From NCBI GenBank assembly GCA_039583875.1, contig CM077164.1:65875628-65939627 (forward strand): a stretch of 64,000 nucleotides of DNA, given 5' to 3'. A model generated the notes under the pieces. It was not told the DNA's origin. It searched no databases and saw only the letters and a program-made list of their open reading frames with translations. Positions within the stretch are counted from its first letter, which is position 1; each line of letters starts with the position of its first letter. The stretch is from Platanthera guangdongensis (lineage: Eukaryota > Streptophyta > Magnoliopsida > Asparagales > Orchidaceae). Both the position numbers and the translations under genes were made by a program. Below, one piece after another: positions 20,181 through 29,984 of this stretch.

Positions 20181-22079
20181 GGAGATGGGTTGTTAGAAAA
20201 AGTTAGAGATGACGAGAGGAAGGAACAAGGAAATGAAACTAGGGGGATGCAAGAAGAAGAGCCCGTAGAAGTTAAGGAACCGGAGATAGTTGAAGTCCAA
20301 CCACTAAATAATAAAAAGAAAGAAATCATCTATCCTCCACCTCCCTTCCCATCTAGATTAGCGAAGACAAAGCTCGATAAGCAATTCCAAAAGTTTATGG
20401 AAATCTTTAAGAAATTAACTATAAATATTCCGTTTGCTGAGGCTCTTGAACAGATGCCTAGTTATGTCAAGTTTATGAAAGACATCTTATCCAAGAAGAG
20501 GAAATTCGTTAAGAGGGAGATAGTCGCCCTAACGGAAAAATGTAGTGCAATATTACAAAAGAAACTACCTCAAAAATTAAAAGATCCAGGTAGCTTTACA
20601 ATACCATGTTTGATAGGAACGACATTTTCAGGGAGAGCATTGTGTGACTTGGGAGCTAGCATAAATCTGATGCCCTTATCTATTTACAAAAAATTAGGCC
20701 TGGGAGAGATTACACCAACATCTCTTACTCTACAGTTGGCCGATAGGTCTTTAGCTTTTCCTAAGGGAATTGTTGAGGATGTACTGGTTAAGGTGGATAA
20801 ATTCATCTTTTCAGCCGATTTTGTGGTGCTAGATATGGATGAGGATAAGGAAGTTCCTATTATTCTAGGAAGACCATTTTTAGCCACAGGACGCACCCTT
20901 ATAGATGTACAAAAGGGAGAGCTAACAATGAGAGTCAACGAAGAGGAGGTAACCTTCAATATCCTTAAGGCCATGAAATTCCCTGAAGTTAGAGAAGAAT
21001 GCTATTTAATTAAAGAGGTTGAGGTGCCCTCTAGGTTGATACACGAGGAAGAAGATTTTGATCATAGATTGTTAGACATCTTAGTTAACGATGAGGGTGA
21101 AGAAGATAAAGTAATGGAAGAAGTTGTTCACATACTCAATACATGTGAAGGGTTGCCACCATATAAGAGTTTGGAAGTGATAACTAGGACAAGCGAACCA
21201 AGAATGATAAAACCTTCTATCGTTGAACCACCTAAGTTGGAATTAAAACCACTACCTGAACACCTTAAGTATGTGTTTCTAGAGAAAGATAACACCCTTC
21301 CGGTCATAATCAATGCATCATTAAGAATGGAAGAGGAGTTCAAATTAATTGAGTTACTAAGGGAGTTTAAGGAAGCGATTGGTTGGACTCTTGCCGACAT
21401 CAAAGGGATTAGCCCATCCATTTGTATGCACAAAATTCTATTGGAAGATGGGGAGAAGGGATCCATCGAACATCAACGAAGGCTTAGTCCTCCAATGAAG
21501 GAGGTGGTGATGAAGGAAATCATTAAGTGGCTGGACGCGGGCATTATTTATCCTATTTCAGATAGCAAGTGGGTAAGCCCGGTGCATTGCGTACCAAAGA
21601 AGGGAGGGATAACACTTATTAAGAATGAAAATAATGAACTTATACCTACTAGGGCTGTCACGGGATGGAGGATATGTATTGATTATCGAAAATTGAACAA
21701 GGTGACTAGAAAAGATCATTTTCCGTTACCATTCCTTGACCAGGTCTTAGATAGATTGGCAGGTGGCCAGTATTTTTTCTTCTTGGACGGATATTCAGGA
21801 TACAACCAGCTTATGGTTGCACCAGAAGATCAAGAGAAGACAACATTTACATGCCCCTTTGGTACATTTGCATTTAGGAGACTACCATTTGGATTATGCA
21901 ACGCTCCCGCCACATTTCAGCGTTGTATCCTGGCAATACTATCCGACCTCATCGCTCGAGGCATTGATCCGACAGAGTATGGATCCGATAGATTGGCGTT
22001 GTATTCTGGCAATACTATCCGACCTCATCGCTCCCGCCACAATTCGAGGTATTGGCCCGCTGTGTTGAGACTAACTTAG
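20181..22079 (+). pseudogene. C pol: Athila protease and N-terminal reverse transcriptase
   Basis: Continuation of the frame open from 19479. Protease landmarks are CDLGASINLMPLSIYKKLGLG, LQLADRS, FVVLDMDED and ILGRPFLATGRTLIDV (about 20640-20930). RT begins around 21360 with EAIGWTLADIKGISP, LSPPMKEVV, DAGIIYPISDS, WVSPVHCVPKKGG, GWRICIDYRKLNK, FFLDGYSGYNQ and FGLCNAPATFQRC. Immediately after, the part that should carry the catalytic FMDDF motif is replaced by scrambled direct repeats (21921-22032), and the frame ends at 22079. Confidence 0.9.
21921..22032 (+). repeat. C: 36-bp direct repeats where the RT active site should be
   Basis: Copies at 21921-21956 and 21997-22032 (starting CGTTGTAT, ending CTCATCGCT) differ at one base. 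Neighbouring short repeats (GCTCCCGCCACA at 21903 and 22030; GATCCGA twice at 21966-21989) show a local rearrangement. About 30 codons of normal RT, including the catalytic Asp pair, are missing here. Confidence 0.85.
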
Positions 22080-23425
22080 TACTGAACTGGGAAAAGTGCC
22101 ATTTTATGGTACGTGAGGGCATTGTATTAGGACATAAGGTATCGAGTCAAGGACTAGAAGTGGATCGAGCAAAGATAGAAGTGATAGAAAAACTTTCTCC
22201 GCCAACGAATGTCAAGGGCATTCGTAGTTTCCTCGGTCATGCCGGATTCTATAGGCGGTTCATTAGAGATTTTTCAAAAATCACAAAGCCTTTATGCAAT
22301 TTACTCGAGAAAGATACACCTTTTATTTTCAATAATGAGTGCTTAGAAGCATTTCAAATGTTAAAAGAAAAATTAATCTCGGCACCCATTGTCAAGGCAC
22401 CCGATTTCTCATTACCCTTCGTTCTCATGTGCGATGCGAGCAACTATGCGGTGGGAGCCGTGTTGGGGCAAATACACGACAAGGTTTTCCACACCATTCA
22501 TTATGCTAGTAAGACTCTTATTAACGCCCAAGTGAACTACACAACTACAGAAAAGGAACTCCTAGCGGTGGTTTTTGCGTTCGACAAATTCCGCGCTTAT
22601 CTGATTAGTTCTTCAGTCATAGTTTACACGGACCACGCGGCAATCCGATATCTAGTGGAGAAAAAGGAGGCTAAACCTAGGCTTATTAGATGGGTTCTAC
22701 TCCTCCAAGAGTTTGATTTTGAGATCAAGGATCGTAAGGGGGCAGAAAACCCGATTGCCGACCACTTATCGAGATTAGAGAATGGGTGTGAGAAAGACGT
22801 ACACGTTGAGATTAAGGAAACTTTCCCAGATGAGAGTTTACTTGCAGTCACAGAAGGGAGTATCCCATGGTATGCTGATTTCGTTAACTATATAGTTAGC
22901 AAAGTTTTTCCACCGGATTTTAGCTACCAACAAAGGAAGCGATTCCTTCATCAGGTGAAGTTTTACCTATGGGATGATCCGTATCTATTTAAAATTTGTG
23001 CTGATCAAATTATTCGTAGGTGTGTGCCCGAGATGGAAGTTCATAGTATTCTAGAAAAGTGTCATGCATCACCCTATGGAGGACACCATAAGGGAGACCG
23101 GACAGCGAGGAAGGTTTTAGAGTCAGGATTCTATTGGCCCACCTTATTCAAGGACTCTCATCACTTTGTAGGACAGTGTGACCGTTGTCAACGGGTTGGA
23201 AATCTTCAGCGGGGAGCAAGCATGCCCATGAATGGAATCCTTGAAGTAGAAGTCTTTGATGTATGGGGGATTGATTTTATGGGCCCCTTTGTCAACTCCG
23301 ATGGAAATTTATATATTTTGCTAGCAGTAGACTATGCGTCGAAGTGGATAGAGGTGATAGCTACCCAAAGGAATGATGCCAAGGTGGTGCTGAAATTTCT
23401 AAGGTCTAACATCTTCACTAGATCT
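22052..23425 (+). pseudogene. C pol: RT thumb, RNase H and truncated integrase
   Basis: Frame resumes with [18 protein letters not shown], then [13 protein letters not shown] and [12 protein letters not shown] (RT end), RNase H ([52 protein letters not shown]), and the integrase HHCC zinc finger (H...H, CDRCQR near 23175-23200). The catalytic core has its first Asp in WGIDFMGPF, but sequence stops at FLRSNIFTR, so the second Asp and the Glu are absent. The open frame continues past 23425 only by chance into B. Confidence 0.9.
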
Positions 23426-26299
23426 TTCTGTCTCTGTTCAGACATAGTTGAAATGTTGGAAGAATCTTTTCCTTGCTCTCTAGCCTTTTTAATCTGATCC
23501 AGTGCAGCTAGTTCTTTTAATCTGGCAGTCTAAGCAGCTGGATTATTCTCAGGATCCTCAAAAGGCACAGGTGGCTCATATCTGTTAGAGGGATTGTCTT
23601 GAGAAGGCCTGGCAGACACAGTTTCTTTCAGCTTATAAGGGAAAGGAGGAGATGTTGTATCAGATGAAATTTGTCCTCTCCTAGAATATGGGTGTTGCCT
23701 GGAGTAACCTTTGGAGTAGACTTGGATATCCCTTTGATTTCCTCTGTATCCTCCTCTCCTTGATTGAGATCCCCTGGATTGGCTTCCCCTATTGTAAGAT
23801 CTGGCATGAGGCTGATAGGGGGCCTGACTTCTAGCTGGGGGTTGAGCTGTAGAGCTTCCACCTACACCTGCATCAGGAGGAGGTGGTGGAGGAGGATGAG
23901 AGTGTTGAAATTGAGAGGAGCCCTTCTCATATTTTCTTTTCTTCTTCATTGCCTTCAGCTGATTCTTGGAGTACTGCATCCAGTGCTCAGTAATAGGGCA
24001 GTCATGTAGAATGTAATATGGGATATCATTGTTATCCTTAACCTTGGCAGGAGGTACCCTTTTCATGGCTTTGCTCCTTGCCTTCCTTTTCCTAGCAATG
24101 GTAGCAGAAGAGTCATCAGAGTCTGTTCTAAATTCATCACTTTCAGAACTCTGGTCATCATAGAGAGCATCAATTTTCTTCATTAAGTCCTTCTTGAGCT
24201 GTACAGAAGCAGATGAGGCAGAGGTTGTAGCAGCAGGTGTTGAAGTAGTAACAACAGAAATGACAGCAGCAGATGTAGTAGAAGCAGTAACAACAACAGC
24301 AGCAACAGTAGGCTCTAGAGAGGTGGCAGCAGCAACAACTTCACTAACAGCAACAACAACAGAAGGAATATCATCAGAAACTACAGAAGGCTCAAATTCA
24401 GATGCCTCTGATATAAGAGTATCCTTGGAAATAGGCTCAACAGCAATGACAGAAGTTTCAGCAGCAGTATCAACATTTGCAGCAGCAGTATCAACATTTT
24501 CAGCAGCAGCATACACTGAATTTACAAAGGAGGTTATAATGCTTGGGTCACAGCAAGAAAATGGCACAAGGGCCTTGGATAGATCCTCTGGAGGCTGGAC
24601 AGCATTGACCACTGGCAGACAGCTGAAGTAAGCATAATCAAAAGTTGAAAGCAAAGACCTGAGGTCTATTGCAAGGATTGTAGCAGGAGGACTTTGTGCT
24701 TGAGGCACAACAATAGCAGCAAGAGGAGGAGCTGAAGTAGCAGCAAAGACAGCAGCAGCAGCATCAGACAGGCTCACAGAAGCAGTCACAGAAACAGCAG
24801 CAGCAACAGCAGCAGCATGAAGACTCACTTCATATGGCATCTCCCCCTGCTAGATTCAGACAAGTGTGGATCAAGGCACACTGCTGTAGGAGCTGCCTGA
24901 GGGAAGAGGGAAGAGAGCCTGGCAGAGAGAGCTGCCACTGACAGGTGTAGTGGAGCCAAGGAGGTCTCCAACAGCAGAGAGAGCCTGGGGGCAAGCAACT
25001 CATACAGCCTGTCAGCAAGGGCTGGGAGGTCTACTTGCTCAAGGGCTGGAGCAGAGGTAGAAGATATAGGAGCAGCTGATGGTGAGGGTAGTGGAGAGCT
25101 GGTGAATGGTGGAAGGGATGGCTGAGGTGTTGGTAAGGTGGATATGGAGGATAGGGGAATGGAGATAGATGGGGTGAATGTTGGTTGGTCTATGATTTGG
25201 TGTAGAAGGTCTTGAAAGGAAGTGGAGGATAAGGGTAGCTCAGGAGGAGATGATGGGGAATCATCCATAAAGGAATCATCAATTAGGGTGAAGGATGGAA
25301 TGGAGGGTGATGATGTGATATCTGGTGGAGGGTAGGAGAATAATGAGTGGAAATGTTCTTCTGGTGGTGGAAGATTAGGTACTGGAGATGGTGTTGATGT
25401 TGGAGATGGGACGGATATGATGATGGTGGAGGGAGCTGGAATGGTAGATGGTATGAGAAGGGATGGAATTGGAGGAGGAGGAGGAGAGGCAACAACAACA
25501 GGCAGGTCATCTGCAGGGGCAGAGACCAGTGGAGGAGTGACTCTTAGAGTCCTTGTGCCTGAAGGAGTACTGGAGGAGGGTCTACTGGGCTTGCTAATTT
25601 GTCTGTCCCACTTTCCAAAGAGGGCACAAGATAGTCTCTTGGAGGCATTTATATGAATTCCAGAGGAGACCAGCAAGGCAGGGCACCTGTGCTGCAGAAA
25701 CACTCCAATGATCCTCCCAAAGTTAACAAAACCTTTTTGATTTTCTTTTTGATGAGGTCAAAGAAAACTTCTCCCCAATTCAGATTCTTCTTGTCTATAA
25801 GAGCTCCCATGAGCCAGAGCTGATACCTTGAAATTGTATCATGGGCAGAGTGCTTAGCCAGTAGCACTTTCCCAACAACATCTGCCATAAATCTATATTC
25901 TACAGACAGGTTCCTTTTGAAGAGCTTGCTAGGGTTGCCCTCTGAATGACCCATTCTGGCAAGCAGTTCAGAATACTCGTCTCCAGATAAGTCAGCAGTA
26001 TCTTCTCCATTTCTCAACTCAAAAACTTCTGTTAAAATTACTGGGGTTAAGGGTACCTGAGTTCCAGATATAGACCCAACAATGGTGGAGTTATCTTGAT
26101 TGTGGGCAGTATAAATCCATTCCTTTATCTCATGAGAAGCCAGCTTTATCCTTGTGGTCATTATTGCTGTCAGATTCTGGTCTTTGAACAATCCCAATAT
26201 ATCTTGAAAAACTTGGTCAGTTGTGCTGAATGATTCCATGTCGATGTCAAAACCAGCATCAAACTTCATAGTAGCAAGAACAGCAACTGACACAGCCAT
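23426..26299 (-). pseudogene. B ORF3, N-terminal and central part
   Basis: Likely start MAVSVAVLATMKF (ATG at 26297-26299). The N-terminal domain matches A1 ORF3: FMADVVGKVLLAKHSAHD against A1 FLSEIVGKVILCKSGGHD, then GRIIGVFLQH against GRILSLYLAG. A frameshift near 25725 lies between these blocks. Next come Pro/Ser/Thr-rich sequence (25703-24825), a second frame change near 24830, Ala/Thr/Val-rich sequence, acidic DDQSSESDEF, basic RKRKARSKAMKR, PPPPPPP and an Arg/Gly-rich tract (24840-23533). A TAG at 23530-23532 is followed by in-frame [18 protein letters not shown] up to the C junction. No membrane segment seen. Function unknown. Confidence 0.75.
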
Positions 26300-26795
26300 G
26301 GGTACCTGCAAAATTTCAACAAACAAAACGACCAAGTGTAGAACTGTTTGGAGGGAAAGAAAGTTCTTGCAGAGAAATCGAAAGCGCAAAAGAGAACGAC
26401 GGCGAAAAATGAGTTTTATATTAGGGTTCGACGCAGAATTGGAAAGATCGTTGAACTCAGTTCGACGATCGAGGCTACTAAAGGAATCTGAAGAGTCTTC
26501 AACATCGTCGATCTCCGTTTGACGATATTGGAGAGCGTCGAGCTCCGTTCGACGATCGTTCAGAGAACAAAATCGTCGAGCGCCGTTCGACGATCGTTGA
26601 CCGGAAGAGATAGTTCATACTATCTGAGAAACGCTGAACTCAGTTCGACGATTTCGGAAATCGTCGATCTCCGTTCGACGATCTTGGGGAAAATCGTCGA
26701 GCGCAGTTCAGAGATCAGAAAAATTCTAGACACTAAGAAAAATCAGAATGTTTGCCTAATCTTGGTCAATTTTTAAGCTTTCAAAATCTTGGATA
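26300..26795 (-). promoter_or_regulatory. B spacer before ORF3: inverted-repeat array plus TATA box (candidate internal promoter)
   Basis: Palindrome units of TCGTCGA...TCGACGA type fill 26430-26715. On the minus strand they are followed by TATAAAA at 26414-26420 and, about 115 nt later, the ORF3 ATG. Just before the ATG is TTTTGCAG|GTACCC, which resembles a 3' splice site. The layout equals that of the A1 and A2 spacers, although the palindrome sequence is different. Confidence 0.62.
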
Positions 26796-29700
26796 TTATT
26801 TAAGACTTCCTCCATCTAACATTCCTAACTGATTTAGGAAGAAGGTGTGTTTTTTTTCATCCAAAGGCTTGGTGAAAATATCTCCCCTTTGTAAATCAGT
26901 TGGGATATAGTGTAGTTCAATTTTATTTTTTTCAACATTATCCCTTAAGAAATGATGCCTAATCTCTATGTGTTTTGTCCTACTATGGAGGACTGGATTT
27001 TGAGCTATGGAAATAGCACTGGTGTGATCACAAAAGATTTTAGACTTCTCTAAGTTATAGTCATAGTCTAGGAGGTGGTTTTGAATCCACAAGATTTGTG
27101 AACAACAACTGCCTGCAGGCATATATTCAGCTTCAGCAGTTGAAGTTGACATAGATGTTTGTTTCTTACAAAACCAAGAGACAAGTCTGTCACCAAGGAA
27201 CTGACAAGTTCCACTGGTGCTTTTCCTGTCAATTCTGCATCCAGCATAGTCAGCATCAGAGAATCCAGTTAAATAAAATGCTGAATCTTTTGGATACCAG
27301 AGACCTAGATTTGGACAACTTTTAACATACCTGAGAATCCTCTTTACTAGTGTTAGGTGTGACTCTCTAGGGCTTACTTGGAACCTAGCACATATACATG
27401 TAGCAAACATTATATCTGGTCTACTAGCTGTAAGATACAGTAAAGAGCCAATCATTGCTCTATATGTTGTCTGATCAATAGGTTTCCCATGTTCATCAGC
27501 ATCCAATACAGCATTAGTAGGCATGTGTGTTTTCATACAAGATGCTTCAGACATACCAAATTTCTTAACCAACTCATTTGCATATTTGTTTTGAGAAATA
27601 AAGATGCCTTCAGCATGCTATTTGACTTGCAATCCTAGGAAGAAGGATAGCTCACCCATGCTACTCGTCTCAAATTTAGAATGCATTAGGTTAGAAAACC
27701 TTTTGCACAATTTGGAGTCAGTAGAACCAAAAAAATATCGTCTACATAAATTTGTACTAGTAGGGTATGGGACTTATGGGTTCTAATGAAAAGAGTTTGG
27801 TCTACTCTACCCCTTATAAAACTATTTTCCAAGAGAAAGCATGCTAGGGTCTCATACCATGCTCTAGGAGCTTGCTTGAGACCATATAATGCTTTGTTCA
27901 GTCTAAAAACATAATCAGGAAAAGTTGGAGAGATAAAACCTGGAGGTTGTCTGACATAAACTTCCTCTTTGATGTCTCTATTTAGAAATGCACTTTTGAC
28001 ATCCATCTGATATACTTTGAAGCCTTTGTGTGCTGCATAAGCTAAGAATATTCTGATGGCTTCTAGTCTTGCAACTGGTGCAAAGGTCTGGTCGTAGTCT
28101 ATTCCTTCTTCTTGAGAGTATCCCTGAGCAACTAGCCTTGCCTTGTTCCTTATAATTACTCCTTGATCATCCAATTTGTTTCTGAATACCCATTTTGTTC
28201 CAATAATTGAGTGATCCTTAGGCTTTGGCACTAGTTCCCATACTTTATTCCTTTCAAATTGATGCAACTCTTCTTGCATTGCAATGATCCAGTGTGGATC
28301 TTGCTCTGCATCTTGAATGGACTGAGGTTCAATTTGAGATAGGAAGCAGGTGTGCAACAGGTTTTGGTTGACCTGATTTCTGGTTTGCACACCAGTTGAG
28401 ATTTCTCCAATTATTTGGGAAATTGGATGGTCTCTTGATGTTACTAAATCAACAGGGGGTGTTGATTGTTCACCAACCCGTGTTGTTGTTTCCTCTTGTG
28501 GTACAAAAACTGGCTCTTCAAGTTGTTCTTCAATATGTTGAGCATTTCCTTCATCTTCACTGCTTTCACCCTCTTGAGTAACCTGTAACTTGTTCAAGTC
28601 TTCAACTAGAGAATGTTCCTACAAGGGTTCTATGGTAGAAGAAATCTTCTCCTTGAAAGACATTTTAGTTTCATCAAATGAAATGTGAACAGATTCCTCA
28701 ATTTTTAAAGATGATTTATTATAGACCCTATAAGCCTTGCTGATCATGGAGTATCCCAGAAACACTCCTTCATCAGCTTTGGCTTGAAATTTTGCTAAAT
28801 ATTTATTGTCATTATTATGAATGTAGCAAATGCAACCAAAGACTCTAAAATAGTCAACTTTAGGTTTCTTCCCTTTGAGTAATTCATAGGGAGTCTTTCC
28901 CTTTAGTTTATGTATCAGACTTCTATTCAGCACATAGTTGGAGGTGTTCACTGCCTCTGCCCAAAAGGATAGAGGAAGGTGAGCATCTGACAACAATGTA
29001 GTGGTAGATTCAATAAGGGTTCTATTTTTCCTTTCAGCTACCCCATTTTGTTGAGGAGTTCTAGGAGCTGAGAAAGTATGCCTGATCCCTTCACTCTGAC
29101 AGAACTCTTGCATAAGAAGAGAATCAAACTCTGCCCCATGATCACTTCTAATCAGGGCAATGTGAGTATTGAACTCAATCTGTATACATTTGAGAAACTC
29201 TGTCAGACACTTAAAGTTATTAGACTTCTTTCTTAGAAAGAACACCCAAGTGAATCTAGAGAAGTCATCTGCAACTACTAAAGTGTAGGATTTCCCTCCT
29301 ACACTTTGTACTGTGATGGGTCCAAAGAGATCCATGTGTAACAGATACAATATCCTAGGTGAATCACTCTTATTAAGTGACTTAAAGCTGTTTTTAGTTT
29401 GCTTGCCTAATTGACAAGCCCTGCAGAGTCCTTCCTTCTTGTAGGGGCCAGAAGGTAGTCCTCTAACAAGGTTGTCTTTGGATAGCCTAGCAATAGTTCT
29501 AAGGTTTAGGTGTCCTAATCTCTTATGCCATAAAATATTTGGTCTATAGACAGAATTAAACAAGCAGATATCTACATCAGTTGAAAGAAAATCTACTAGA
29601 TAGATGTTACCTTTTCTTTTACCTGTCAACACAGTTGTGTTGTCCTCTGACTTGATTTTGCATAAGGCTTTGTTGAAGGTCACCTGGTAGCCTTCATCAC

Positions 29701-29944
29701 ACAGCTGACTCATGCTAATTAGGTTGTGCTTCAGTCCTTCCACATAAGATACCTTTTTAAAAGTTACTGATCCAATCTGGACTGCACTATATCCTTTAGT
29801 CTGTCCAAAGTTTGAATCACCAAAGATAACTTTGGGTCCAAGCTTGGCTCTGAAGGATGTGAGGTTGTCCTTGTTCCCTGTCATGTGCTTAGAGCACCCA
29901 CTATCCAAGTACCATTGCTGGTTAGATGTTGGATAGGTCTTCAC
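26796..29944 (-). pseudogene. B pol: protease, integrase, reverse transcriptase, RNase H (three lesions)
   Basis: From 29944 down: VQVKTYP lead-in, protease DSGCSKHMTG, HKRLGHLN and CRACQLGKQ, integrase [59 protein letters not shown], RNase H FSDADYAGC, STAEAEYMPAG and the final GDIFTKPL. Lesions: TAG at 28619-28621 between integrase and RT; a one-base loss in the T run right after YVDDI (near 27735), which shifts the frame; and TAG at 27618-27620 before RNase H. It is about as long as A1 pol. Confidence 0.93.
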
Positions 29945-29984
29945 CTGCACATAAGACAATTCATTTGTTTTTGACCCAGTTTAC
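29945..29984 (-). other. B gag/pol boundary: 40-nt GT...AG block with stop and frame change
   Basis: On the minus strand AAG|GTAAAC starts and TATGTGCAG|GTGAAG ends a 40-nt block that contains the gag stop TGA. Pol lies in the +1 frame relative to gag, and 40 nt is one more than a multiple of three, so precise removal would fuse gag and pol in frame. It is short for a plant intron. Confidence 0.45.

Larger units (their letters stand above)
17320..23425 (+). mobile_element. C: Athila-like Ty3/gypsy retrotransposon, 3' truncated, inside B ORF3
   Basis: Plus-strand element with a 5' LTR (17320-18620), tRNA-Asp-type primer site, broken gag, an Athila-type protease (DLGAS), RT, RNase H and the start of integrase. 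It ends abruptly inside the integrase core after FLRSNIFTR, where B ORF3 sequence resumes. No 3' LTR is present, so the target duplication cannot be checked. The loss also took part of B ORF3, so a deletion across the right boundary is more likely than a partial insertion. A CTAGA-like sequence at the join could be microhomology. Confidence 0.9.

Noticed and set aside
23426..23497. Extension of the C pol frame past the integrase truncation
   Set aside because: After NIFTR the residues are the reverse strand of B ORF3, so the open frame there is accidental.
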